A DNA stretch of 64,000 nt from Tragulus kanchil. Its lineage: Eukaryota > Chordata > Mammalia > Artiodactyla > Tragulidae. The position numbers and the translations under genes are program-made. Numbering within the stretch: position 1 is the first letter of the stretch; each line of letters starts with the position of its first letter. This document shows, piece after piece, positions 35,951 through 48,314 of the stretch. The stretch lies in the NCBI GenBank assembly GCA_022376925.1, contig JAIOJX010000001.1:2947501-3011500 (forward strand), read 5' to 3'. The notes under the pieces were generated by a model that was given only the letters and a program-made list of their open reading frames with translations, had not been told where the DNA came from and did no database searches.

Positions 35951-36772
35951 TCATACAGTATTTGTCTTTGTGACTGGCTTATTTCATTTGGCATAGCATC
36001 CTCAAGGTTCATTTGTGCTGTAGCATGCATGAGAATTTCCTTTCTTTTTAAGGCTGAATCATGTCCAATTGTATGGATGGACCACATTTTCTTCATCTAG
36101 TCTTCTCTCTATCCATACTTTGGCTGCTTTCATCTTTTGGCTAATGAAAATTATGCTGCTGTGTACATGAATATACTTATATCTTTTTAAAACCTCACTT
36201 TCCATTGGGGGATGTTATATACCTGAAGTAGGATTGCTGGGTCATATTTTAATTCTATTTCTTTTTTTTTTTTTTGAGGATCTGATGTACCATTTTTCAT
36301 AATGGCTGTACCATTTTACATTCTCAACAGTACAAAGGATTCAAATGTCTCCATATCCTTGTCTACACTTGTTGTTTCCTTTTTGATTGTTTATTGTTAC
36401 TCTTATTTTTGGTATTTTTTATTATTGTTATTTTTGATAGTAGGCACTCTAATGGGTATGAGGTGGTATCTCATTTTGATTTGAATTTTTCTATGAACAA
36501 TGATATTAAGCATCTATTCACATGCTTATTACCATTTCTATATCTTTTTTTAAGAGAATTGTCTATTCAAATCCCTTGCCATTTTAAAAATTGGGTTGCT
36601 TGGGTGTAAAAATTTGGTCTTTGATTTGTTTTTGAATCCAACATAAGATACACCATTACTTTGACCTACTTCTAAAAAGTGGGGTTCAGGAAAGTTGGAT
36701 GGATGTTAGGAGGTTAACACAGAGTCATGAGACCACATCTGCATATATTCTGAGGTCCTGACAGTCTCAAGT
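35716..36772. repeat. Copy A of duplication 6
   Basis: This 1057-bp block recurs at 36794-37849 after a 21-bp filler (36773-36793). The one difference seen is a C lost in copy B (gactccaagg versus gactcaagg). Confidence 0.95.
35890..36640 (-). repeat. Old L1 (L1M-type) fragment
   Basis: The antisense of an L1 3' region is shown by ggcatagcatcctcaaggtt, tgtccaattgtatggatgga and aatggctgtaccattttaca. The copy at about 36968-37717 is due to duplication 6. Its upstream part lies at 34195-34380 and 34748-34806, split by the CHR-1 SINE. Confidence 0.7.
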
Positions 36773-36793
36773 TAGGTCTAGTTAATACCGGCT

Positions 36794-37849
36794 GGCACAC
36801 GGGCTTCAGTAGTTGTGACTCAAGGCTCGCTCTAGAGCACAGGCTGAATAGTTGTGGCTCACGGGCTTAGTTGCTCTGCAGCATGTGATATCTTCCCGGA
36901 TCAGGGATTGAACCTGTGTCTCCTGCATTGGTAGGCAAACTCTTTACCACTGAGTTGCCAGAGAAGCCCCCATTCCACTTTCTGTCTCTAAGAATTTGAC
37001 TTCTCTAAGTACCTCATATAAGTAGAATCATACAGTATTTGTCTTTGTGACTGGCTTATTTCATTTGGCATAGCATCCTCAAGGTTCATTTGTGCTGTAG
37101 CATGCATGAGAATTTCCTTTCTTTTTAAGGCTGAATCATGTCCAATTGTATGGATGGACCACATTTTCTTCATCTAGTCTTCTCTCTATCCATACTTTGG
37201 CTGCTTTCATCTTTTGGCTAATGAAAATTATGCTGCTGTGTACATGAATATACTTATATCTTTTTAAAACCTCACTTTCCATTGGGGGATGTTATATACC
37301 TGAAGTAGGATTGCTGGGTCATATTTTAATTCTATTTCTTTTTTTTTTTTTTGAGGATCTGATGTACCATTTTTCATAATGGCTGTACCATTTTACATTC
37401 TCAACAGTACAAAGGATTCAAATGTCTCCATATCCTTGTCTACACTTGTTGTTTCCTTTTTGATTGTTTATTGTTACTCTTATTTTTGGTATTTTTTATT
37501 ATTGTTATTTTTGATAGTAGGCACTCTAATGGGTATGAGGTGGTATCTCATTTTGATTTGAATTTTTCTATGAACAATGATATTAAGCATCTATTCACAT
37601 GCTTATTACCATTTCTATATCTTTTTTTAAGAGAATTGTCTATTCAAATCCCTTGCCATTTTAAAAATTGGGTTGCTTGGGTGTAAAAATTTGGTCTTTG
37701 ATTTGTTTTTGAATCCAACATAAGATACACCATTACTTTGACCTACTTCTAAAAAGTGGGGTTCAGGAAAGTTGGATGGATGTTAGGAGGTTAACACAGA
37801 GTCATGAGACCACATCTGCATATATTCTGAGGTCCTGACAGTCTCAAGT
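36794..37849. repeat. Copy B of duplication 6
   Basis: This is a direct repeat of 35716-36772. The sequence becomes single-copy at acattcagggcttcaactag. Confidence 0.95.
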
Positions 37850-39029
37850 ACATTCAGGGCTTCAACTAGCCCTCTAAATAGCACTTCCGGAAACAATAAA
37901 TATGAGTGCCATCTGAGAAAAACTCTTAAGTTGGACATGCATTGGTCCATAAAAGTTTTCACTCGCTCATCCCCAATCCACATGAGATGGCTTTCTAGAA
38001 GGAGAAGTGTCCTTGCCCCGACGTCAAAATGCTCGGAAGAATTTGGAAGAGTGAGTTTCAGTTTTGTCATATGGGAATTACTCCTGGATGAATTATAGAG
38101 ATATGCTATCTGTATAGGAGAGGTTAAGACTCAGCAGGAATAAAGTGAGATCACATGAAGAGTCTTCACTTGGGGGTCAGGTTCCATCTGGTAAACATCT
38201 GTCATGCAGCTAAAAGCCCAGCATTGGCCAGGGAGGTAGGAACAGGTGGCAGCTTGGGCAGAATTAAATTACTCTAGTTTGTATCTGTCAATTTCCAGTG
38301 CATAGAAAATTATTAGAAAACTAGATGCAGAAATGTGAATTATTAACCATTAACTCTGCTTCCTGTTTCTGTCTTCTCCCCACTATAACTTTTGCTTTGA
38401 TTTCCCTCCTTTGACAATTTAGGTAAAAATTATAGTGGCTGATTAAAAAGGTCCATGATGGAAAGGGCAAGGGAGATTAAAAGGTAATTTTCTTTTATTA
38501 CTTAAAACATATGTGATGAAGTCAGCTGCTGCTTCTCCACGTACAGAACACAAAGTGCCTGTAGAGGTAAAGAAAGTGTTTACTGTTCAGAATGATTATT
38601 TCAGAGACTTGGTCATAACCAGCTTATAAGATGACTAAAGGAAACAATATATGTGTGAAAGCTTCTAGCAAAGTCAGAGTAGTGGGTCTTTTTTTCTTTT
38701 CTTTCTTTTCTTTTTTTTGTCTAACCATGAAAAAAAGAGATTAGTAAGCAGATGAATAAGTAAGCAGGCAAACAAGTGAAGTGCTCCTTGATTTACTAGC
38801 AGAGGCGTTTAGCAGCAGGCCTCTATTGACACAATGAATTTGCTAATTATAAGTGAGTCTCATGTAGTATTTAAAGCATTTACAAGGTTCTTAGAAGTCT
38901 TAAGAGTTCTGTCCCCCTTGCACTTGTGGCAATGTGACTACAATCCTCAAAGGGAAAGAGCAGTACTGTTTCTTAAATGTCCTATAAGACTTACTTAAAC
39001 CAGCACCCAATTCTTTGTCCTCCTTTCCC

Positions 39030-39460
39030 TTCCTGATGAAAACCCTGAAGCCAGCCCAGGCAGGCCTTTATCATGCACACGGTCATCCAGCTACAGCAAA
39101 CTCCTTGTCCTCATCGTTCCTCAAATTAGCAGTGCCCTTAACCTGTGCATTGGTTACATCTTCATCTGATGAGCTCCTGCTCACCTTTTGCAACCCAGCT
39201 CAGCTCATTGCCTTCTCTGAGCCACTTTTCCCAGCCCCTGTAGGTACTTTGCCCCTCCCTCTGCCAAATTCCATCACACTTTGTATCTCTTAGAACTCTG
39301 ATCACATTGTATGGCAATGCAATGATGTGTTCATAGGGCTTTCTCCCCCACTGAACTGCAAGCTCCTACAAAACAGAGACTGAAACGGACTAAACTTTTA
39401 ACCTTCCCACCTATCTGTAAACACCTAGCACAATTCTTGACCCAGTAGATATTTGGCAAA
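39030..39460 (+). repeat. L2 LINE 3' end
   Basis: gcaacccagctcagctcatt, ctgagccacttttcccagcc, actgaactgcaagctcctac and acacctagcacaattcttga follow the L2 3' order in sense orientation. Confidence 0.75.
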
Positions 39461-40344
39461 AGTTATTATTAGGACCAGTAAAATAAATGGCAGCATAGTC
39501 TAAATAAAAATAGGTCAAGAAATGTGGAAAGTCTTAAGTAAAGAAGAAATAGATTAGGAGACAGGGGGTCAGCAACAGAGTGGGAGTAGAGAAATTCAGA
39601 AGGAAACAAGTGGGAAGAAGTGAAACAGATGCTGGGAAGCAAAGCCACATTGAGAAAGGGAACAAGGTGAGGTGTGTGAAATCATGGCAACACATTAGTT
39701 GTCACTTTCCATCAAATACTCCTGGGCATTTTCAAAGCTCCTTTGTTCCCACTTTTCCCTAGAAACAGGGAGGGATGAAAGGAAGAAAAGGCCAGAGTGG
39801 GAAGTGAGGCCACAAACACTACGAGGCTCAGCACTCAGACTGTGCCCTCTACCACTGCCTTTGGCCTCCCCTATTCTTCAGCCTCTCTCTTCTAACCCAG
39901 GCCTGAGCTTTGTCTCCTTTCCTCTTTTCTACATGGAACATCCATGTATATACAAGTCATATATATGAGAACAAATGGGCACATGTGTGTATGCTTTTTT
40001 ATCACTGACTTTTTTTTATAATCTCAAAAAATAAAGATCTGAGTCATAGCAAGCCCCCAGGATCCCTTCCTGTGCTCAAATGGAAGTGTTTGCCTGGGTC
40101 CCTAGCAAGACTGTAGCGCCTGCCTGCATGAAGGGTGAGATACAGTTATAATGATGCATGTAAACATGCCATAGAATGTATATGTCTTTAAGACGAAATG
40201 ACCTTCAGACTGACCAAGCTCTCTTCCTCACAGGAGATGTGCCACTTGATGGTTGAAGCCTTTTGGAGTTATGTTTCGGGTAACCAAACAGTGTCTCATA
40301 CCTATAGAGCAGTACAGTGCAGCCCTGGATAAAAGTCGAGAGCT

Positions 40345-40645
40345 CTGATGGCTAGTGTGGGCTTTGCCCCTCAGTCTGAAGCTGAGTTTTCTCATCTGTC
40401 AAATGGGAGTAATCTCACATACTTAACGTCATACAGTTACTGTGAGGATCAAATCTCACGATTACATAGGATCCTACACGTGACCAAGATTTCAGAGTTT
40501 TCCATTTGTTTCTACCACCATTCTTTCACCTGATCCTTTCAACAACCCTGCCAAATATTTTGCTCCTCATTTTACAGATGAAGAAACTAAAGAAGAGGAG
40601 AAGTCACTTGGCCAAAGCTACATAGCTAGTAAACCAAGATGCTGT
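40345..40645 (+). repeat. Two adjacent MIR-like SINE fragments
   Basis: The first (about 40345-40470) shows gagttttctcatctgtcaaa. The second (about 40510-40645) shows ctcattttacagatgaagaa and gtcacttggccaaagctaca. Both are classic MIR cores, about 210 bp before the last exon. Confidence 0.75.
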
Positions 40646-40853
40646 AGATTTTGTTTTCAAAGTCATCTTCAATTATCCCTTTGTACAAAGCTGGCTACTC
40701 AGTGCTTCTGGCTTCATGGCCTCTCTTTCCTAACTTGCCTCATGTCTCCTCCTCCCTGCAGACTCTGAAGGTATTCTGTGTAATGAATTAATTAGCTTTT
40801 GTTTTGTCCCCCCACCCCACCCTTGCTTCTCTCCTACTTTTTCTGGCCCCTAG

Positions 40854-41189
<336 letters not shown>

Positions 41190-42740
41190 ATAGTGGCGGC
41201 ACCACAACCAGAGCATTATATACCCTAGGGAGCATCCAGACACACAAGCCCCAGGGCTCCCCTTCATGTGTTTCAGGATTCTTTTTTAACCCTCTTACCA
41301 AGCTATGCCTCTCGGTTAATGTTAATGAATCTCAATGAAGAAACAATAACAAAAAATTACCTGCCCTCTAACATTGCTGAGTCTGTCCTCATTGGAGACA
41401 AACACTGCCATTTGTCCAGCTGTTCATCTTAATCCACCAGTCTCCCTCAGCTGAGGGCATCACATGTATTTTACTGTACTCGGCCCACTACAGAAAGCAC
41501 AGGAGACTCCGCAGCCCGCACCGAGAGCCTGGGCCGTGTGAAAGGTCCGGACTAAGGTGGATTGTTGACTGGGCCAGATCAGATGATTCTGACTCACGAA
41601 AGAGTCAGCCTGACACTATGGTCCTACCTGCCACTTCCCATGCTCAAAGCAGGGCCACCTAGGCATAAGTACTGGTAACAAAGGCAGAAGTCACTGCTAA
41701 CCTCTGAAGATGGCCCACAACCCCTTTATTGGCTTGGAGGTTAGGGTGGACAATTGACGCTTACTGTTTTTTAAAGTTTATAGTTAAAAGAGACATACAG
41801 GACAAAATCTAGATCAAATGCCTACATTTTAAGAAAGATTAGAAAGCTATGAAAGTCACCTCCTTGCTAAGGCAACTAGTCAAATAGTGTTTGGAGTAAG
41901 AGACTTGGGCTGGGTGGTGGTTGAGGCTTGAAGTCTGGCTTGAAAAAGAGGGCTACTGGCAGGCAAAATTCAAATTCTTGTTCCCATACCCTCCACACTC
42001 CAGAACCTAGCCCAGGAACTTTGTTCTTGTTGTGTCAGGGACCTCTGGCCCTCTGTTGATGTCAATTTTAAGAGGGATGAATTGGAGTCCAGTTTACTTT
42101 TGAGTCAGCTATATCATTAACCTTATTGCCAGTTTGATAATATATTACTTAATGGATTTGATCTCATTTGTTCTTAGTGTGAGTAAAAGGCACAGTTATA
42201 ATTGTAAAATTTTTATAAAGTAGATATACAGAAACATCAGTTTCATATGTTTGAGTGACTCGCCGAGGCTCCTTACAAGTGTCTGACCTAGACGGCTATC
42301 ATGAAGACAGGACTGAGAGTCCAGGTCCATTTTGACTTCAGAATCAGTACAATCTCAGCAGGCATGCTGGGTTCTGAATGCAGTTTGGTTGGACACCAAA
42401 AAGATTTTTCGAAGGCTACAATGCGTCACCCAAGGAAACCACTTCTCGTAGTCATGGTTCAAGAGAACGAGATAAACATGGCAGCTCCAGTCACTAGTCC
42501 AAAGTATCCTTGGAGGCCCTATGTCACGCCACAGAGGGCGCCAAAAGGAGATTCTCCCTGCCCACCCCCTGACCAGTGCTTCTAAGGGGTCTATCATTAG
42601 CTGCTGGTTGCCTTTCCACCCATCCTTCCCCCATCCCCTGCTTCCTTGCCATTGCTGGGATAATGCATGCCAGGCCCATTATTCATAAGACTGTGTCTGT
42701 AGGTAAATTCATGACTAGAAGAGTGTAGTGTCGTGGCCAT

Positions 42741-42767
42741 GTGGGGGTGGGGGGTGGGGGGTGGGGC
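42741..42767 (+). promoter_or_regulatory. GABRA3: G-quadruplex-forming tract in GABRA3 3' UTR
   Basis: Four G-runs of five, six, six and four G, each separated by a single T, lie on the sense strand, so the RNA could fold into a very stable short-loop quadruplex. It lies about 120 nt before the ATTAAA signal. Confidence 0.8.
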
Positions 42768-42884
42768 TGTTAATGGTTGTCTTGTTCATGACTGTCTTAA
42801 GGAATTTAGAATGGAAGCCTGATCTTTGCCTCTCTGTAAAAATTGTGTTTCCAAAAGCTTTGGTGCAATGTTTAGTGGCTGTTT

Positions 42885-42890
42885 ATTAAA
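42885..42890 (+). terminator. GABRA3: Candidate poly(A) signal ATTAAA
   Basis: ATTAAA occurs in gtttattaaactctttctga. T-rich sequence follows about 30 nt later. Use would give a 3' UTR of about 1.7 kb. Confidence 0.5.
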
Positions 42891-43181
42891 CTCTTTCTGA
42901 ATTGTACTTAGGCTAAAGAACTTTTTTTGGACACTCTTTGAGTAACACAAGCAGTACTCTGTTTGGGGCTTTCACTCCTATTCTTGTGCCATCCTCACTT
43001 CTTAACACCATTGGAATATGCTGGAAAAAAGGGTATCCTAAGAACAAGAGATCTGGTACAGTGATCCAAAATGGAACTCATGGAAAAGATAGCTTTGATT
43101 GACTCAAGGGTCTCATTACCAATATGACAGAGAAGGAAACACTGGTATTACTTCCTCCACTAAATTAACCCACTCCAAGGA

Positions 43182-43187
43182 AATAAA
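43182..43187 (+). terminator. GABRA3: Candidate poly(A) signal AATAAA
   Basis: AATAAA is followed by a T-rich downstream stretch (ggctttttttcttttcc from 43211), the expected arrangement for cleavage near 43205. Use would give a 3' UTR of about 2.0 kb. Confidence 0.55.
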
Positions 43188-43205
43188 GATCTTTTCTTTG
43201 TAATT

Positions 43206-43765
43206 CAAAAGGCTTTTTTTCTTTTCCATTGATTATTATTTTCCTTAGGTAATAGTTAATAGACAGAAGGAAAATAAGTGTATAATTGGTTAGTCCATGT
43301 GTTGGAAAATGGATGATGACCCTCATTTGTTACAGAGTTAAGAAAAATCTGGGAAATAATCTTATGAGATGAGGAAATCACTGGACTTCTAAGAGATGGG
43401 GAAGATCTCCTTTGGAGAGCATTTTGAATTATATAAAAGCTTTTCTGGGGTGAAATAAGATCAGGAACTTAAATAATTTGACCCTTGGTGCATATTCTAG
43501 CCATGTGGTCATCTGATGAATTCCCTGATGCTACAGAAATTTCATAATCCCTGACCAATTCAATCACACAAAGCAACCATGAGAGACAGGCTCCCTAGCA
43601 AAGCTGCCTGCTACCCATATTTAAGTGTTGTTTCCTTGAGAAACCAATATTGCAAGCCTAAGAATCTTATGGTATTTAAGACTTCAGAGATGTACCCCTA
43701 GCAGTTCTAGAAGATACTGGAAGAATGTCTAACACAGTGTAGGCACTTGATACATATTTACAAAT
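43206..43765. other. Intergenic stretch with no recognised feature
   Basis: This is AT-rich single-copy DNA downstream of GABRA3. I see no gene, RNA or repeat in it. Confidence 0.6.
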
Positions 43766-43767
43766 TG

Positions 43768-44012
43768 TTGTTCAGTTACTGAGTCATATCCTACTCTTTG
43801 CAAAACCATGGACTGAATCATACCAGGCTTCCCTGTCCTTAAGTATCTCCTGGAGCTTGCACAAACTCATGTCCATTGAGTTGGTGATGCCATCCAGCCA
43901 TCTCATCCTCTGTTGTCCCCTTATTCTTCTGCCCTCAATCCTCAGAGGAGCCTGGCAAGCTGCAGTTCATGGGGTTGCAAGAGTTGGGTGCAACTGAGCA
44001 ACTAAAACATTG
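43768..44012 (-). mobile_element. ART2/BovB-derived SINE
   Basis: gttgttcagttactgagtca, actcatgtccattgagttgg and tgatgccatccagccatctc are antisense of the ruminant ART2-type repeat related to BovB. The end ggttgcaagagttgggtgca is Bov-A-like. Confidence 0.8.
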
Positions 44013-44202
44013 TTTATGAATAAATAAATGCTAACCTAGATGAGAAGTACATTGGGGGGATTTTTTTCAGGGTGGTGTGGTGTTGGAAAGGAGGCTAGCT
44101 AAACCATGATCAGTGGAGACTGATAGAAACAAACAAATGTAATACACAATCGTCTAAAGCAGCTCTAAGAGAATCCAAGTGCTCATAAATATGTGCTGTT
44201 TT

Positions 44203-44351
44203 TTTTAAAACTTTTATTTTACTTTTAACTTTTACAGAGTTTTGTTGTTTATATATATGTATGCTCCCAGATTAGTCATATGTATATCCCACCCCATCCC
44301 ACCCCTCCAGACCGTCACACAGCACCCCTGCAGGATCCCCTTTTCTCACAG
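44203..44351 (-). mobile_element. Very short L1 3'-end insertion with target-site duplication
   Basis: The antisense L1 tail includes cagagttttgttgtttatat. It is flanked by aatatgtgctgtttt at 44188-44202 and 44352-44366. Only about 150 bp of the 3' end was inserted. Confidence 0.85.
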
Positions 44352-44366
44352 AATATGTGCTGTTTT

Positions 44367-45770
44367 AAGTAACTTAAAGTAGCTTTATTTCCTACTAAAT
44401 TATCATCTGTTCCTATGGACTTTTAAATCTGAGGTGTACACGTAATGACCATTTAGTTCCTCACACTAAAGTATATTCCATAGGTAAGCCAAGAGTACAA
44501 ATTAGGAACATAAGACACCCCTCTTTGTTTTTCCCTGCAAAAGTTCAACTTAGTGGAGAACAGAAACTCTCAGGAGGGAATTCCCTAAACTTCAACAGCA
44601 CTCGTACAATCTGCACATGCCATCTCTTCCTTCCCTCTGTGACAGGCAAAAGGTGGCCTTCCTTCTGTCTGAGGCCAGTCCTGTCTTTATTCTTCACATC
44701 AGCTCCTCTCTTCTAAAGGAATTCTAAGTTATCTGCTTTCAGCGAAGCTGCTCTTGTTGAGTCACCACTGCCCTGCTTACTAAAACCTAGAGGCATTTTT
44801 TAGTTATCTGACTTGACCTGTCAGCAGCACCTGACACTGTTGAGAATGACTTGATTCTTTGGTTTCTGTGACACCACAGTCTCCTAAGAGCCTTGCTTTT
44901 CCTCCCTGCTCCCTTTCTGTTTCTCCTGTTTATCCTGTTCAGCTTCTCCCATCCCTTCCTACAGTGTTTTCTATCTTCTCTTCTCACTCTACACACTCTC
45001 CTTGAATGATCTCATCTGTCCTGATAGCGTCAGTTACCACACATTTCAAGGATCTTTTATTGTGTAAGAAGCTGGCCCCAAATTTAATAGAACAAACAAC
45101 AACCATTTATTATTCCTATGGGCCAGGAATGTTTAAAGGGCAAATACCACAAGGTTTGTCTCCAGTCCATGATGCTTGCCATCTCAGATAGAAATAATCA
45201 AATGAGTGGGGGGTGGTCAGTTGACTGGAATACTTGAAGATGGAGGATCTACTTTCAAGCTCCATGTGGCAGGGAATTCTGTGGTGAGATCAAAGCATAT
45301 TAGTTACCCAGCTCTTGACCAATTCAAGAAGGAAAATGTTAGGTCCTAAATTGAGAAGAGGAAGGCATTCTGTATGCCTGTCTGGGGGTTGAAGTCCTTC
45401 ACACACAAGTCTAGCAGCTGGGCTGTGATGGTCGAAGGATGGTTCAACTAGGTCTGCTGATTAGAACATCTATCCATGGCCTTTCCTTATGGTTTCTGAC
45501 AGCATGGCAGCTAGGTCCTGAAAGGGAGCGTCTCCAGAAAGGGCCTCTGGAGAACAAGTCTTCTAAGAGAACAATTGTAGGAGGCCTCATGGCTTCTACT
45601 GTCCTAACATAAGGAGTAGCTGCATTCTGTTGGTTACAACAGAGTCACTAAGGCCAGGCCTGATTCAAGAGGTTGGGTACAGACCTCATCTCTTAATGGG
45701 AGGAGTATCAAACAATTCACAGACATGCTTGAAAACCATATGTGCTTTATACTGGTGACTGCCAAGTCAG
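44367..45770. other. Intergenic stretch, possible old L2 but no gene
   Basis: Positions 44750-45080 have a faint L2/CR1-like look. The rest is not recognised. No open frame has a known domain. Confidence 0.45.
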
Positions 45771-45781
45771 TAACTAACCTA

Positions 45782-46045
45782 GGGCTTCCCTGGTGGTCTA
45801 GTGGGTAAAGACACTGCCTTTCAGTGCAAGGGGCACTGGTTCGATCCCTGGCCTGGGAAGATCCCACGTGCTGCAGAGTGGCTGGATGGATGTGTTCAAC
45901 TACCAAGCCAGCGCTCTGGAGCGCATGTACCCAGAGCCGGTGCTCTGCAGCAAGAGAGGCCACTGCAGTGGCAGGCCCACACGGGCCAAAGAACAAATAT
46001 GGAAATAAATCAAATACCAATAGAAGTGGCCAAAAAAAGAAAAAA
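45782..46045 (+). mobile_element. CHR-2-type SINE
   Basis: The head gggcttccctggtggtctag and the body to aggcccacacgggccaaaga end in an A-rich tail. The flanks taactaacctag and taactagcctat form a decayed target-site duplication. The left boundary of duplication 7 falls inside it. Confidence 0.88.
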
Positions 46046-46925
46046 TAACTAGCCTATTTTTTTTTACATCAAATTTAACCTGTTCAAAGCAGTACTCAGC
46101 TTCTCAGCTCACACAATTTTTCCCTTGGACATTCCTATATCAATAAATAGAAACATCATTCAACCAGATGCTCAAGTCAAAAACTTAGCAAGAATTACTC
46201 ATAGCTCTGTCTCACCGCTGTATCCAGCACATCGGACAATCTTGTGTACTTGGCCTCTGCTTTAAATCCCATATTGTACCCCCTCCTCTTCACTTCCACT
46301 ACTAGAACTCCAGTTTAACCTTCTATCATGATCTTTCATCTAGATAACTCAATAGCTAGGATTTTAAACTGTAAGCCAGGTCACATCACATGCTTGTTTA
46401 ATACATTTCAATGGCACCCTGTTGTACCTAAAATAAAATCCAAACTCTAACCCAGGCCTTAAAAGTTCTGCTCAGCCTCCTGTTACCATAATGCCTACCT
46501 TACTCACAGTGCATCAGCTACATTAACTGCACAGCACGTACTAATCTCAGGGCCTTCATGCAGGGTATTTCCTTAGTCTAGGATGATTCTTCCCTCCCCG
46601 CCTTGACCTGGCTGACTGCCACTTATCCTTCATTTCTCATTGGAAAGGTCATGTCTCTCATGCCTTGTTCTCCACGATAAAAAAAAAAGCTGTCTTGCTT
46701 CCACTCTACTCTGTTGCTCTATCTCCATATTCACTACATTTCATTGCAATCTCCCACTACCCTAAGCTCTGTGAGAAAGAGCTACCCATTTACATACAGT
46801 GTAGGGCAAGACCAGAAAATACTTGTGAATCAAATAATTTCTGAGCTGGACTTTAAAGAATAATTCAGAATTTGTCAGGCAAAAAGGAGAAATGACTTGA
46901 ACCTGAATGTACAAAGACCTAGAAG
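45837..46925. repeat. Copy A of duplication 7
   Basis: This 1089-bp block recurs at 46926-48014. The only difference seen is gctagg versus gctagt near 46360. Two bases (TG) are shared at the junction. Confidence 0.95.
46190..46770 (+). repeat. L2 LINE 3' region (in copy A of duplication 7)
   Basis: tttcaatggcaccctgttgt, aaataaaatccaaactctaa, agggccttcatgcagggtat and ggctgactgccacttatcct follow the L2 3' order. The same is repeated at about 47279-47859. Confidence 0.7.
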
Positions 46926-48014
46926 TGGTTCGATCCCTGGCCTGGGAAGATCCCACGTGCTGCAGAGTGGCTGGATGGATGTGTTCAACTACCAAGCCAG
47001 CGCTCTGGAGCGCATGTACCCAGAGCCGGTGCTCTGCAGCAAGAGAGGCCACTGCAGTGGCAGGCCCACACGGGCCAAAGAACAAATATGGAAATAAATC
47101 AAATACCAATAGAAGTGGCCAAAAAAAGAAAAAATAACTAGCCTATTTTTTTTTACATCAAATTTAACCTGTTCAAAGCAGTACTCAGCTTCTCAGCTCA
47201 CACAATTTTTCCCTTGGACATTCCTATATCAATAAATAGAAACATCATTCAACCAGATGCTCAAGTCAAAAACTTAGCAAGAATTACTCATAGCTCTGTC
47301 TCACCGCTGTATCCAGCACATCGGACAATCTTGTGTACTTGGCCTCTGCTTTAAATCCCATATTGTACCCCCTCCTCTTCACTTCCACTACTAGAACTCC
47401 AGTTTAACCTTCTATCATGATCTTTCATCTAGATAACTCAATAGCTAGTATTTTAAACTGTAAGCCAGGTCACATCACATGCTTGTTTAATACATTTCAA
47501 TGGCACCCTGTTGTACCTAAAATAAAATCCAAACTCTAACCCAGGCCTTAAAAGTTCTGCTCAGCCTCCTGTTACCATAATGCCTACCTTACTCACAGTG
47601 CATCAGCTACATTAACTGCACAGCACGTACTAATCTCAGGGCCTTCATGCAGGGTATTTCCTTAGTCTAGGATGATTCTTCCCTCCCCGCCTTGACCTGG
47701 CTGACTGCCACTTATCCTTCATTTCTCATTGGAAAGGTCATGTCTCTCATGCCTTGTTCTCCACGATAAAAAAAAAAGCTGTCTTGCTTCCACTCTACTC
47801 TGTTGCTCTATCTCCATATTCACTACATTTCATTGCAATCTCCCACTACCCTAAGCTCTGTGAGAAAGAGCTACCCATTTACATACAGTGTAGGGCAAGA
47901 CCAGAAAATACTTGTGAATCAAATAATTTCTGAGCTGGACTTTAAAGAATAATTCAGAATTTGTCAGGCAAAAAGGAGAAATGACTTGAACCTGAATGTA
48001 CAAAGACCTAGAAG
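46926..48014. repeat. Copy B of duplication 7
   Basis: This is a direct repeat of 45837-46925. It begins in mid-SINE at tggttcgatccctgg, so the SINE here lacks its first 55 bp. Confidence 0.95.
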
Positions 48015-48076
48015 TGACAGAGACCATAATGGGGTGCATAGCCAGAATTTATGTGTCCTAACTTTCCAGGCATTCT

Positions 48077-48303
48077 CCTTTCCTGGTTAGGTGGTGCTAG
48101 TGATAAAGAACCTACCTGCCAATGCAAAAGATGTAAGAGATGTCGATTCAATCCCTGAGTCAGGAAGATCCCCTGGAGGAAAGCACAGCAATCCAGTATC
48201 TTTGACTGGATAATCCCATGGACAGAGAAGCCTAGCAGGCTACAGTCCAAAGGGTCACACAGACTCAGACATGACTGAAGCAACTCAGCATGCAGGCATA
48301 CAT
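48077..48303 (+). mobile_element. Bov-tA SINE
   Basis: It includes agtgataaagaacctacctg and ends gacatgactgaagcaactca. The flanks ccaggcattct (48066-48076) and ccaggcactct (48304-48314) form a target-site duplication with one mismatch. Confidence 0.9.
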
Positions 48304-48314
48304 CCAGGCACTCT

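Larger units (their letters stand above)
41190..43205 (+). other. GABRA3: GABRA3 3' UTR (extent inferred)
   Basis: The untranslated region follows the stop directly. Two candidate poly(A) signals give lengths of about 1.7 kb or 2.0 kb. The region contains a G-rich tract at 42741-42767 and is free of recognised SINE or L1 insertions, which fits selection against insertion. The end position is an inference. Confidence 0.6.
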
